DNA from: CAZRWD01 sp964603785
Lineage (GTDB): Bacteria > Fermentibacterota > Fermentibacteria > Fermentibacterales > Fermentibacteraceae
Direction: 5' to 3'
Assembly (NCBI GenBank): GCA_964603785.1
Contig: CAZRWD010000001.1
Coordinates: forward strand, 553,490 to 617,489
DNA: 64,000 nucleotides
The notes below the pieces were generated by a model that was not told where the DNA came from, made no database searches, and worked only from the letters and a program-made list of their open reading frames with translations. This document shows, in pieces, positions 22,987 to 33,000 of this stretch (position 1 is its first letter; every line of letters begins with the position of its first letter). A program made the translations under genes and the position numbers.

Positions 22987-25265
22987 CATCCACCTCCTCG
23001 TCCGCTCCCCTGGAGTGACATCCTCGCCGCGACCGCCTGGCCCAGCGAGATGCCCCCGTCGTTGGGCGGCACGGACCTGTGCAGGAAGGGCTCGAACCCC
23101 TCCTCGCGGAGACGCTCGCATGCCAGCCTCACCAGGTAGAGGTTCTGGAAGCACCCCCCGGTGAGCAGGACCTTCGGAAGGCCGGCCGCGGAGGCTACGT
23201 CGACGATCCCCTCCACCAGCCCGTTGTGGAACATGACAGGGATGGCCGCGGCGTCCTCCCGCACGAGTATATCAAGCAATGACCGCACCGCGGGTTCCCA
23301 GTCGAGGATCATGGGCATCCCGGAACCTTCATCGCGCAGGTCGAGCCGGAGCGCTCCGGAATCGCGTCCCCCCCGGACTGCATGTTCCAGGCCCATCGCC
23401 GCCTGCCCCTCGTACTCGAGGACCCCGCCGAATCCGAGAAGCGCCGCCACCGCATCGAACAGCCTGCCCACGCTCGATGTCCGCGGGCAGTTGATACCGA
23501 GGGCGAGCATGCGCCCCATGGACCTCGTGTCGCGTTCGGGAAACAGGTCCGGCGGCACGCCGGGGATGAGGAAGGGATCCGGGGCCAGCTCCGACAGCAG
23601 ACCCGCCGCCGAGCGCCGCGGCTCCAGAACGGCCCTGTCCCCGCCGGGAAGCGGGAACGTCCTCAGGTGGGCGATCCGCTCCGCATGGCCGTCCTCCGCG
23701 ACACTGAAGAACTCGCCTCCCCAGACGGTACCGTCAGGACCGAACCCCGTTCCGTCCCAGGCCACTCCCAGCACCGGTCCCGACAGTCCGTTGTCCGCCA
23801 TGCAGGACAGGACATGTGCATGGTGGTGCTGGACCTGGAGGACCTCCGAGCCGCACCTGTCGGCGAGGCGGGAGGTCTCGTAGTCCGGGTGCATGTCCCT
23901 GACCACGACTGCAGGATCGGTGCGGTAGAGCGACTGGAAGCTCGACACGACCTCATGCAGGGCCTTCATCGACGCCGGGCTGTCCATGTCCCCTATGTGC
24001 TGGCTGATGAAGGCCTGGGTGCCTATCGCAAGCGTCACGGTGTTCTTCAGATGCGCGCCGAGCGCCAGCACCGGTGCGCCTCCCCTCCCGGTGTCCACCG
24101 GGAAGGGGGCGTATCCCCTGCCCCTTCGGAGGAGCACCGGCCTGTCCCCGGCGAAGGAGAGCACCGAATCGTCAACGTGCCTGGCGATGGGGCGGTCGTG
24201 CACCAGGAAGAGGTCGGCGATGCCCTCGAGCCTCTCGAGCGCCTCGATCTCGTCGTAGCATATCGGCTCGTCAGAGAGGTTGCCGCTCGTGGCCACCACC
24301 GGCCCGGCGACCAGGTCCAGCAGCAGGTGATGAAGCGGTGTGCAGGGCAGCATGATGCCCAGGCGGGGATTGCCGGGGGCGACGAGGTCCGAGATCGCGG
24401 AACCGCCGGGGAGCCTTTCGAGCAGGACGATAGGCGCCCTGGGCGAGACCAGAGCCTCGTGCTCCGGCCCGGAGACGGCGCAGTGGCGAAGGATGCACTC
24501 CACGTCGGCGACCATCAGTGCGAAGGGCTTTGAGCGCCTCCTCTTTCTTGTCCTGAGCGAGTCCACCGCCGCGTCCGAGCAGGCGTCGACGATCAGGTGG
24601 AACCCGCCGAGACCCTTCACCGCCACCACAAGACCGTCCCTGACCGCCCTGGCGGCCTCCTCCATGGCCCGGTCACCGGAGGAGAGCACGGCGCCCCCCG
24701 GGCTCCAGAGGGCGAGCTGCGGCCCGCAGACCGGGCAGGCGTTGGGCTGGGCATGGAACCTCCGGTCCAGAGGGTCTTCGTACTCCCGCAGGCAGTCCGG
24801 ACACATGGCGAATCGGCCCATGGTGGTCCCCGGCCTGTCGTAGGGGAGCGAGAGGGTGATGCTGAACCTCGGCCCGCAGGATGTGCAGTTCGTGAAGGGA
24901 TAGCGATACCTGCGGTCGCCCGGATCGAAGATCTCCCCGAGGCAGTCGCCGCATGTGGCGAGGTCGGGCAGGAGGATCGTCTCGATCTCGCCGCCGGTGC
25001 TCCTGCGGATCTCGAAGCCGCAGGCTCCCTCGGGCGGCACCGCCAGTACCTCGATGCCCGTGATGGAGGAAGCGGGAGGGGCCTCGAGGCGCAGACGGGC
25101 GACGAAGCCGTCCAGCTCCCCCCTGTCGCCCTCGACCTCGATCGTAACCCCGTCGGGCCCGTTCCTGACCCACCCGGAGAGGGACATCCCGGTGGCGAGC
25201 CTGTACACGAACGGCCTGAAGCCTACACCCTGGACGGCTCCCCTGACCAGGATCCTGGATCTCAA
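22986..25265 (-). CDS. hypF: Carbamoyltransferase HypF
   Basis: 759 residues in normal domain order. An acylphosphatase-like domain (about 1-90; RGAVQGVGFRPFVYRLA) is followed by two zinc-finger pairs (CGDC/CTSCGP, CPDC/CPVCGP; about 105-185). The YrdC-like domain (about 200-370; KGLGGFHLI, PLHHLL) comes next, then the Kae1-like carbamoyltransferase domain (about 400-755) with VQHHHAHVLSCMAD and AWDGTGFGPDGTVWGGEF. HypF transfers carbamoyl from carbamoyl phosphate to the HypE cysteine. First gene of hypF-C-D-E, diverging from hypA. Confidence 0.96.
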   Translation of the reverse strand: MRSRILVRGAVQGVGFRPFVYRLATGMSLSGWVRNGPDGVTIEVEGDRGELDGFVARLRLEAPPASSITGIEVLAVPPEGACGFEIRRSTGGEIETILLPDLATCGDCLGEIFDPGDRRYRYPFTNCTSCGPRFSITLSLPYDRPGTTMGRFAMCPDCLREYEDPLDRRFHAQPNACPVCGPQLALWSPGGAVLSSGDRAMEEAARAVRDGLVVAVKGLGGFHLIVDACSDAAVDSLRTRKRRRSKPFALMVADVECILRHCAVSGPEHEALVSPRAPIVLLERLPGGSAISDLVAPGNPRLGIMLPCTPLHHLLLDLVAGPVVATSGNLSDEPICYDEIEALERLEGIADLFLVHDRPIARHVDDSVLSFAGDRPVLLRRGRGYAPFPVDTGRGGAPVLALGAHLKNTVTLAIGTQAFISQHIGDMDSPASMKALHEVVSSFQSLYRTDPAVVVRDMHPDYETSRLADRCGSEVLQVQHHHAHVLSCMADNGLSGPVLGVAWDGTGFGPDGTVWGGEFFSVAEDGHAERIAHLRTFPLPGGDRAVLEPRRSAAGLLSELAPDPFLIPGVPPDLFPERDTRSMGRMLALGINCPRTSSVGRLFDAVAALLGFGGVLEYEGQAAMGLEHAVRGGRDSGALRLDLRDEGSGMPMILDWEPAVRSLLDILVREDAAAIPVMFHNGLVEGIVDVASAAGLPKVLLTGGCFQNLYLVRLACERLREEGFEPFLHRSVPPNDGGISLGQAVAARMSLQGSGRGGG

Positions 25266-25308
25266 CGGAGGGCTTTCATGCGAGGATTCTCCCGTCCTTC
25301 CAAGGGCC

Positions 25309-25315
25309 TATAATA
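25309..25315. promoter_or_regulatory. Shared -10 region between hypF and hypA
   Basis: The 92-base gap between the divergent starts holds TATAAT on the plus strand (25309-25314) and TATTAT on the minus strand (25310-25315). No -35 of good quality is seen for either, so activator-dependent control is possible (inference). Confidence 0.4.
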
Positions 25316-25357
25316 CCCACCGTACCCTGCCGAGGGCAGCCTGCCCGGGGAGCGCCG

Positions 25358-25720
25358 ATGCACGAACTGTCGATAGCCGAGGAGATGCTGAGGGTGATCG
25401 GCGACGCGATAGGCGGGAGCCGTCCCCTGGGCCGGGTGAGCCTGGTCGTCGGCCCCCTGTCCGGAGTATCGGCCGACTCCCTGAGGTTCTGCATGGCCGA
25501 GATGGCGAGAGAGCAGGGCTTCGGCACCCCGGAGATAGACGTGAGCGAGCCCCCGGCGAGGGTCGCGTGCAGGTCCTGCGGGGCGGGATACGAGCCGGGC
25601 GACTTCTACGATTCCTGCCCCCTCTGCGGGTCGCCGGACAAGACGATACTCTCCGGGCGGGAGTGCACGGTCGAGAGCGTCGATCTCCTGGAGGAGCCAT
25701 CTCCTCCGGGCGGGGACTAG
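25358..25720 (+). CDS. hypA: Hydrogenase nickel-insertion protein HypA
   Basis: 120 residues. It starts MHELSIAEEML; His2 is the nickel ligand. The zinc site is CRSCGAGYEPGDFYDSCPLCGS. HypA normally works with the GTPase HypB to insert nickel into the hydrogenase large subunit, but hypB is not in this window. The gene diverges from hypF and is followed nine bases later by the ferredoxin gene, which ties it to the aldehyde oxidoreductase operon. Confidence 0.94.
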   Translation: MHELSIAEEMLRVIGDAIGGSRPLGRVSLVVGPLSGVSADSLRFCMAEMAREQGFGTPEIDVSEPPARVACRSCGAGYEPGDFYDSCPLCGSPDKTILSGRECTVESVDLLEEPSPPGGD

Positions 25721-25729
25721 GGCACGGGC

Positions 25730-26212
25730 ATGGCCCGGCGCCTCTTCATCAATCCCGTCCCGTGCACCGGCTGTCTCAACTGCATGGCTGTCTGCTCGCA
25801 GAACCGTTCTGGCGGCCAGGATCCTTCTGAGGTCGCCATCCGGGTGCTGCTGGACCCCTTCGGGGGGCGCCACGGGCACATCTGGTGCAGGCATTGCGCG
25901 GAGCCGGCCTGCGCCGCCGCCTGCCCCGCGGGCGCAATCGGACGGGACGCCTCGACCGGGGCGGTCGTCACCGATGAATCCCTCTGCGTGGGGTGCGGCG
26001 CGTGCGTCGATGCCTGCCCGTACGGCGCAGTGGCGTGGCAGGCCTCGAGGAGTCTGCCGGTCAGGTGCGACCTGTGCGGAGGAGAGCCCCGCTGCGCCGC
26101 AGCATGTGCATTCGGGGTCATCCGCTTCCTCGAGGAGGGAGACCCGTCCTCGTCCTTCGAGGGCATGCCCGACTGCGAGCAGGACGTGAATCTGGGCAGG
26201 GGGCCCCGCTAG
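25730..26212 (+). CDS. Polyferredoxin-type electron-transfer subunit (HycB/DmsB-like)
   Basis: 160 residues with four cysteine clusters: CTGCLNCMAVC, CRHCAEPACAAACPAGAI, CVGCGACVDACPYGAV, and CDLCGGEPRCAAACAFGVI. This is the four-[4Fe-4S] pattern of 16-kDa electron-transfer subunits that partner molybdo- or tungsto-enzymes. The next gene starts one base into its stop (TAGTG), so the two proteins probably form one complex with electrons passing from aldehyde oxidation to this subunit and on to ferredoxin or a quinone/hydrogenase partner. Confidence 0.88.
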   Translation: MARRLFINPVPCTGCLNCMAVCSQNRSGGQDPSEVAIRVLLDPFGGRHGHIWCRHCAEPACAAACPAGAIGRDASTGAVVTDESLCVGCGACVDACPYGAVAWQASRSLPVRCDLCGGEPRCAAACAFGVIRFLEEGDPSSSFEGMPDCEQDVNLGRGPR

Positions 26213-28209
26213 TGGCCGTCGGATATGGAGGCTATGCCGGATTCCTTGCGAGGGTCGACCTCTCGTCCGGGACGGTGCGCCTGCAGGAGACCTCCGACTA
26301 CCTCCCGGACTGGTACGGCGGAAGGGCGATGGCAGTCAGGATGGCCTGGGACGAGATCCCCCGCGGAACCGCCGCCTTCGACCCCGCCGCCCCTCTCATG
26401 ATCATGACGGGCCCGCTCACGGGTTCGGCAGCCCCCTTCTCGGGAAGGACCACCGTCTGCGGACTCGCTCCGCAGGGCTACCCGGTGGAGTGGTACACGA
26501 GGTCATCCTTCGGGGGGCACTGGGGACCCGCGCTCAAGCATGCCGGCTTCGACGGAGTGGTGATCACCGGCAGGGCCGGCCGTCTCTCCTACATCCTGGT
26601 GGAGGACGGAACCTGCAGGGTCATGCCGGCCCCGGAGCTGCGCGGCAGGGGCATCTACGACACGCAGAAGCATCTGATGGAGAGGCACGGCAGGGATTCG
26701 AGGGTGCTGGCCGTCGGGCCCGCGGGCGAGAACCTCTGCCGGATCGCCATCGCCGCCACCGAGACCGAGAGCGCCTCGGGGCAGGGAGGCTTCGGAGCGG
26801 TGATGGGTTCGAAGAACCTCAAGGCGGTAGTGGTCCGGGGGTCACGCCCCCTCGCCGTGGCCGATCCGGCCAGGTTCGCGAAGGTCTGCGACCTGGTGCG
26901 CGGCGAGGCTCACGGCTCCCACGGATGGCCTCACGAGCCGAGACTGGACCCGGAGAAGGTCAGGCGCTTCGGACAGAAGTTCCAGGCCTGCACGCAGAAC
27001 TGCGCCGTGCGATGCTACGACGCACGCTTCTATACGACCGTCCCGGCCGTGCTGAAGAAGGGTGCCGTCCTCTCGGGCCAGATGGACTGCATCGCAGGGC
27101 TCTTCCCCGGCCTTCCCGGTTCCTTCTACGACTGGAACCTCGGCTTCGAGGCCGGCTTCGAGATCGGGCAGCTCGCCAACGATCTCGGGCTGAACCACTG
27201 GGAGCTGCTCGTTGGGATGGTCCCATGGCTGCGATTCCTCTCGCAGGATGGGATCCTCGACTCGGTGGACGGTGTCGGGATCGACCCGGACGATCCCCGG
27301 TTCTGGGATCACCTGCTCCGCGGCATCGCCCTGCGCGAGGGAGATGTTCGGAGCGCCCTGTCGGAGGGCACGGTCCGGGCATGTGACATCATTGGAAAAG
27401 GAAGGGAGCGCCTCGACGAACTGTTCCCTGCATGGGGCTATGCAGGCCACTGGGACGGTCACGGGGACAGGATCAACTATGTGTTCTTCCCGTTCTGGAT
27501 CGTGAGCGCCCTGCAGTGGGCCGTGGACACCCGCGACCCCATATCCAGCGCTCATGGCTATGCCCAGAACATCATGGGCTGGAGCAAGATCTGCTCTCCG
27601 CAACACGGGCTCGAATGGGAGCGGATAATGGAGGTCTCGGCCAGGATATATGGTACGACCGAATCCGCCGACCCGGCCGGCGGCTATGCGGGCAAGGCCG
27701 TTCCCGCCGTCTGGCACGGCAATCGCTCCGTGATGAAGGACTCCCTGCCCGTGGGCGACCAGGTCTTCCCGAGGATCTATTCGAGGAAGACCTCCGACGG
27801 GTTCGCCAGGGCGGGCGACATGGAGGGGCCCTCGTTCGAGAGGCACATGTTCTCCTCCCTTACCGGGATCGACTGGGACGACGATGCCATGGAGGCCGCC
27901 TCCGCCCGCGCCCTCAACCTCGAGAGGGCTCTCATGGCGAGGAACTTCGACCGATCGCGCAGCCATGACGAGGGGCTGGTCCCCTACTTCGAGAGGACCG
28001 AGCAGCTCGAGAATCCCATCCTGGGAGTGCGCCGGGGCATGGATCGGGGATCCTTCGCGGGCGTGCTCGACGAGTACTACGCGCTGAGGGGCTGGGATGC
28101 AGCGACGGGGCGCCCCACGGCGGGCACGCTGAACAAGGCCGGTCTTCGCGAAGAGGCCCGGGCTCTCGTGGCCGAGGGCCTCATCGTCGACGACGAGGTG
28201 GTGGATTGA
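26212..28209 (+). CDS. Aldehyde:ferredoxin oxidoreductase family (tungstopterin) catalytic subunit
   Basis: 665 residues from a GTG at 26212 that shares a base with the previous stop. N-terminal features fit the AOR family: GYGGYAGFLARVDLSSGTV, LPDWYGGRAMAVRMAWDEIP, LMIMTGPLTGSAAPFSGRTTV, SFGGHWGPALKHAGFDGVVITG, VLAVGPAGENLCRIA and GQGGFGAVMGSKNLKAVVV. Around residue 260, CTQNCAVRC supplies cluster cysteines, with another at MDCIAG. The enzyme would oxidise an aldehyde to the acid with low-potential electrons; the substrate cannot be read from sequence. It is followed by a GHMP kinase with TTGA overlap. Confidence 0.9.
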   Translation: MAVGYGGYAGFLARVDLSSGTVRLQETSDYLPDWYGGRAMAVRMAWDEIPRGTAAFDPAAPLMIMTGPLTGSAAPFSGRTTVCGLAPQGYPVEWYTRSSFGGHWGPALKHAGFDGVVITGRAGRLSYILVEDGTCRVMPAPELRGRGIYDTQKHLMERHGRDSRVLAVGPAGENLCRIAIAATETESASGQGGFGAVMGSKNLKAVVVRGSRPLAVADPARFAKVCDLVRGEAHGSHGWPHEPRLDPEKVRRFGQKFQACTQNCAVRCYDARFYTTVPAVLKKGAVLSGQMDCIAGLFPGLPGSFYDWNLGFEAGFEIGQLANDLGLNHWELLVGMVPWLRFLSQDGILDSVDGVGIDPDDPRFWDHLLRGIALREGDVRSALSEGTVRACDIIGKGRERLDELFPAWGYAGHWDGHGDRINYVFFPFWIVSALQWAVDTRDPISSAHGYAQNIMGWSKICSPQHGLEWERIMEVSARIYGTTESADPAGGYAGKAVPAVWHGNRSVMKDSLPVGDQVFPRIYSRKTSDGFARAGDMEGPSFERHMFSSLTGIDWDDDAMEAASARALNLERALMARNFDRSRSHDEGLVPYFERTEQLENPILGVRRGMDRGSFAGVLDEYYALRGWDAATGRPTAGTLNKAGLREEARALVAEGLIVDDEVVD

Positions 28210-29294
28210 GCGCCATCGAGCTGTTCGTGCCCGGCAGGCTCTGCATCGTGGGTGAACACTCCGACTGGGCCGGGGGATACAGGAGGCTCGGGCTGGGGGT
28301 CGAACCGGGGCTGTGCATGGTGACGGGCACCGATCAGGGCCTCCACGCCACGGCCGAAAGGCTCGACGGGGTCTTCGAACTCCAGCAGGTCGATGCATCC
28401 GGCGATCCGGCGCCTTCGACCGCATACCCCGCCGATCCCGAGGCCCTGGCGGAGGTCGCGCGCTCCGGGCTGTTCGACTCGTATGCCGCGGGCACGGCAT
28501 CCCTGGTCCTGCAGCGCTTCCCCGGGCTCGGCCTGGGTCTCCGGATCAGCAGGCGGACCCTTCCCCTCCAGAAGGGGCTCTCATCCTCCGCCGCCATCTC
28601 GGTCCTCACGGTGCGCGCCTTCAACCGCATCCACGATCTCGGTCTCACGATCGAGGAGGAGATGGACCTGGCATACGGGGGCGAGACCATGACCGGCTCC
28701 TCGTGCGGGAGGATGGACCAGGCCTGCGCCTTCGGGAGCATCCCCGTCGTCCTCGAGTTCGACGGCGACGGGTTGGGGCTGCGGAGGCTGGGGCCTCATG
28801 CGCCTCTGTACCTGCTGATAGCCGATCTGGGAAGGGTGAAGGACACGCGGAGGATACTCGCCGACCTGAACGCCGCCTTCCTGGCGGGGGACCCGGGCGT
28901 CCGCGACGCGCTGGGGCCCTCCAACAGGAGGATACTCGCAGCAGCATGCTCTGCGGTCGAGTCCGGCGACATGCAGGCCCTCGGCGGTCTCATGCTCGAG
29001 GCCCAGGCGATCTTCGACATGCAGGTCGCCCCGGCATGCCCCTCCGAGCTCTCCGCCCCGCTCCTGCACGAGGCGCTCCGGCACCCTGCGGTCTCCGAGC
29101 TGGCGTGGGGCGCGAAGGGGGTCGGCTCCCAGGGGGATGGATCGGCGCAGTTCCTCTGCCGCGACTTCGAGGCCAGGAGGCTCCTAGCCGCCGAGCTGGG
29201 GCTGGACCTCGGCCTCTCGTGCCTCGATCTCACCATTCCTGCTTCGACGGAGACATCCCGTCAGTCGGTCCCGGAGATCTCCAGCGTCCCGTAG
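28206..29294 (+). CDS. GHMP-family sugar kinase (galactokinase/arabinokinase-like)
   Basis: 362 residues from a TTG that overlaps the AOR stop (TTGA). GRLCIVGEHSDWAGGYR is the sugar-binding start motif, with GEHSDW like the GEHTD of galactokinases. LPLQKGLSSSAAISVLTVRAF is the ATP-binding GHMP loop, and GGETMTGSSCGRMDQACAF matches the Mg/catalytic segment. The C-terminal GAKGVGSQGDGSAQFL is the third motif. It phosphorylates a sugar, exact substrate unknown. Its tight coupling to AOR is unusual. Its 3' end overlaps the opposite-strand adaptor gene by 34 bases. Confidence 0.82.
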   Translation: MSAIELFVPGRLCIVGEHSDWAGGYRRLGLGVEPGLCMVTGTDQGLHATAERLDGVFELQQVDASGDPAPSTAYPADPEALAEVARSGLFDSYAAGTASLVLQRFPGLGLGLRISRRTLPLQKGLSSSAAISVLTVRAFNRIHDLGLTIEEEMDLAYGGETMTGSSCGRMDQACAFGSIPVVLEFDGDGLGLRRLGPHAPLYLLIADLGRVKDTRRILADLNAAFLAGDPGVRDALGPSNRRILAAACSAVESGDMQALGGLMLEAQAIFDMQVAPACPSELSAPLLHEALRHPAVSELAWGAKGVGSQGDGSAQFLCRDFEARRLLAAELGLDLGLSCLDLTIPASTETSRQSVPEISSVP

Positions 29295-30085
29295 AGGCCC
29301 GGCGCGAGAAGCCCCGAAGGATCATCCATCTCAATCGTCGCGGGCAGGAGTCCCGTGACCGGATCGACCGCCCGGGAAATCGCGGTGATCCTCCCCTCGA
29401 AGACCATGCCGGGCATCGCCGAGGTGATGAACTCCGCATTGTCGCCCACCGACAGCCTTCCGTAGGAGGATTCCGGCAGCAGGGCCCTCGCCAGGATGCC
29501 GCCGCCTCCGGTGAGAACCAGGAGCGGCGATCCGTCCGCCAGGTCGCCGGACCTGGCCGGAACCCTCACCACGATCCCGTCGAACGGCGCCTCGACCGTA
29601 GACGCGTCCCTCCCCGCCCGGGCCGCGGCCGTGCCGGCCCTGGCCTGGTCGAGCGCCGACCGGGCAGCCTCGTGTGCGGTCCGCGCCCCCTCGAGGGCCG
29701 AGGTGCTAAGGGCTCCGGCCTCATGGAGTTCGCAGGCTCTCTCGAAGTCGCGCTGCGCGTTCCATTCGATGATCTCCGCGCTTCGCAGGACGGACATCGA
29801 GGCCGTGGCCGAGGCGGAGGCCGCCCGGTCGCCCGAGAGCCTGACGAGCGTCTGACCGCCCTGCACCGTGTCCCCCTCGCACACCAGCACCTCGAGGACC
29901 CTCCCGGACCCGTAGAGGATCGCCTCGCTGCCAGCCTCCAGCACGACGCTGGTGCGCACGCTCCACCGGTCGGCCTCAGGATCCGGAGCCATGCCGTCCG
30001 GCGGGCGCCGGGAGGGAGGGGCCTCCCCCGCCCCGCCGCAGGCTAACGCCAGCAGGGCGGACGCCAGAACCGCGGACTGCCTCAT
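29261..30085 (-). CDS. RND efflux periplasmic adaptor (second membrane fusion protein, lipoprotein)
   Basis: 274 residues from the ATG at 30085, which overlaps the RND stop as ATGA. The leader MRQSAVLASALLALACGG ends in a plausible lipobox. A half-lipoyl pair (GRVLEVLVCEGDTVQGGQTLVRL and ASTVEAPFDGIVVRVPARSGDLADGSPLLVL) flanks an alpha-hairpin (about 85-150), then a beta-barrel (GDNAEFITSAMPGMVFEGRITAISRAVDPVTG). It is short and lacks the C-terminal membrane-proximal domain of longer adaptors. Last gene of tetR-adaptor-RND-adaptor. It overlaps the GHMP kinase gene tail to tail. Confidence 0.85.
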   Translation of the reverse strand: MRQSAVLASALLALACGGAGEAPPSRRPPDGMAPDPEADRWSVRTSVVLEAGSEAILYGSGRVLEVLVCEGDTVQGGQTLVRLSGDRAASASATASMSVLRSAEIIEWNAQRDFERACELHEAGALSTSALEGARTAHEAARSALDQARAGTAAARAGRDASTVEAPFDGIVVRVPARSGDLADGSPLLVLTGGGGILARALLPESSYGRLSVGDNAEFITSAMPGMVFEGRITAISRAVDPVTGLLPATIEMDDPSGLLAPGLYGTLEISGTD

Positions 30086-33000
30086 CCCGAACGCCCCCTC
30101 CTCCGCCTGTGCCACCCGTCGAGACCGACGTACATGACCGGCAGCACGAGCAGCGTGAGGGGCGTGGCCAGGAGCATCCCGCCTATCACGGTCATGGCCA
30201 TCGGCGACCACATGGCCGCGCTTGTGCTGGTGCCCAGCGCCAGGGGCATCAGTGCCAGGATCGTGGTGCCTGCCGTCATAAGTATGGGTCTCATCCTCTT
30301 CCTGGCGGCCTGTAGGACAGCCTCCCGGGCCGGGAGGCCCTCCTCCCTGCGGAGCTGGTTGGCGAAGTCCACCAGGACGATGCCGTTGTTCACCACTATC
30401 CCCGCCAGCATGAGTATCCCGACGAGCGAGGTCAGGCCGAGCGTCGTCCCCGTCGCGATGTGGATGAGGATCACCCCGATGAGCGCCATGGGTATCTCGA
30501 ACACGAGCAGGAACGGTTCCAGCAGCGATTCGAACTGGGATGCCATGACCATGAACACGAGGGCCACGGCTACCAGTATGGCGAGGGACATGCTTGCGAA
30601 CGACTCCCTCTGGTCCGGTATGTCCCCCAGCAGCTCCCACCTGCTGCCTCCGAGGTCGAGCGTGTCCATCATCGCCGTCACGTCAGCGCCGACGTCACCC
30701 AGAGCCCTCCCCTCGATCTTGCAGCTCACCAGGACGCTTCGGCTCCTGTCCCTGCGCCAGATCCGCTGCGGGACCCGGCCGGAGGTGAAGGTTCCCCAGC
30801 TCTCGAGGGGGGCCCCGGCGGCCGGCAGACCCATGACCTGCTCCAGGGTCGAGCGGCGGGCCTCGTCGTAGGAGAGGTGTATGTCGATGTCCCCGCCCGG
30901 CTCGTAGAACCGGGATGCGTCGACGCCCAGCACGCCTATCGTGATCTCGGAGGCCAGGAGGGCGGGGCTGACTCCCCGCCTGGACATCACCGCCGGATCA
31001 GGGACGAACTCGATCCGGTCGACCCACTCGTCGAGCGAGGAGGCGTGGTCGACCGTGCCGGGGATCAGCCGGAGCCCTGCCTTCAGGCGTTCGCCCAGGT
31101 CCCTCAGCTCGTCGAGGTCGGTTCCGTAGACGGCGATCTGGATCGGATTCTCGTTTCCGATGGGGTGCCCCGTGACTATCGAGTAGTCCAGGCCCGGGAA
31201 GTCCTCGATGACGTCCCGGACCCGCTGCCTGTAGTCCTCGACCGGAACGGCGAGGCGCGACTCGCCGACGAAGTAGAGGCTCAGATCGATCCTGCAGGAT
31301 GCGTCCGATCCGAAGGCCGCGCCTATCCCGCTGCTCCGGCCGACCGTCATGTAGGCGTTCGCCAGGTCCCCCGGCTCGATTACCGCGACTATCGAGTCCT
31401 GCAGGGCGCGTGCGATGCTGTCGGTGGTCTCCAGGTCCGTCCCCTGGGGGGCCGATGCCGTGATGCCCATGGTGCCCTCCCTGACGTCGGGGATGAAGGA
31501 TGTCGGGATGAGCCTCGCGAGGGCGACCGACAGGAGGAAGAGGATCACGATGGGCCCGATCGTCGCCGCCCTGTGCGACAGGCACCAGGAGGCGGTCCGG
31601 GCGTATGCGGCCTCGAGCCTGTCGACTGTCTGCTGGAACAGGAGGAGGATCGATCCCCTCCTGTGCCTCTTGACCAGGTTCTCGGACATGCCCGCCAGCA
31701 TCGGGACCAGGGTCTGGCTCAGGAAGAGGCTTATGAAGAGGGCGGCGGCGATCGTTATCGAGAGGTCGCGGAAGATCTGCCCCGTCATGCCCTGCACGAA
31801 CAGCATCGGGAGGAAGACGGCCACGGTGGTCAGCGTCGAGGCCGTGACGGCCATGCCCACCTGCCTGGCGCCCTTCTCGGCGCCCTCGAGGGCTCCCGCG
31901 CCCTCCCTGCGCAGCCTGTGGATGTTCTCGAGGACGACCACCGAGTTGTCCACGATCATCCCGATGGAGATGGACAGCCCCGCGAGGGACATGATGTTGA
32001 GATTGACGCCCGTGAAGTACATCAGAGCGAAGGTCGACACGAACGAGAGCGGCATCGAGATGCTGACTATGCCGGCGTTGGCAGGCGACCCGAGGAAGAA
32101 GAGCAGCACGAGGGCCGCCAGGACGATGGCCTGTATCCCGGTCTGGACCAGGGAGATCATCGATGAGCGTATGTAGCCCTCCTGGCTGTAGATGACATCG
32201 GTGGAGAGCCTTCCGGAGTACATCGCCGAGACCCTGTCGATCTCCGCCTGCAGCCTGCGGCAGGTGTTCACCGTGTTGGCGCTGGAGCTCTTGCGGAAGA
32301 CGAGGATCACCGTGCCGGTCCCGTTCAGGGTGGTGATCGCCGTGGGGTCCCTGTAGCCGTCCTCCACCGTGGCGACGTCGCCGAGTCTCACCGGGTTCCC
32401 GCCGTGCGACCCGATGACGAGGTCACTCACCTGGTCGAGGCTCGTGAAACCGCTGCCGATGCTGAGCGAGATCTCCAGCCCGTCGTCCTCGATATCCCCC
32501 CCGGGCTGGTCCGAGCCGACCGCGGAAAGGGCCGCGTAGACCTGGGAGACGGTGATCCCCCTGGCCCAGAGGAGCACCGGGTCCACGTCCACGTTGATCT
32601 GCCTGATCTCGCCGCCCGACACGTCCGCGCTGGAGATGCCCTCGACCCTGGCCAGGACGGGCTGGATCTCCTCCTCGACCAGGCGCCGCAGTTCCGCCCC
32701 GCCAAGCGCATCGCTGGAGAAGTTGACGATCATGAGGGGCTTCATGCTGCTCTCGAGCGCGAAGACGAGCGGATCCCCGGCGTTCTCCGGAAGCCCGGGA
32801 GCGGCCTTCTCGACGGCGTCGAGGATGTCCTGCCTGACCTGGTCTATGTCGGCCCCGAGGTTGACCTTGACGCTGACCGTGCTGAGGGAGGCCCTGCTGT
32901 CCGACTCGACGCTCTTCACGTCCTCCACGCCGGTGACCGCGTCCTCCACGGGTCTGGAGACGAGGCTCTCGACCTCCTCGGGACCGGCCCCGGGGAGGAC

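Noticed and set aside
30460..32166. A 568-codon open frame opposite the RND transporter
   Set aside because: Low-complexity charged translation; the RND gene is unambiguous.
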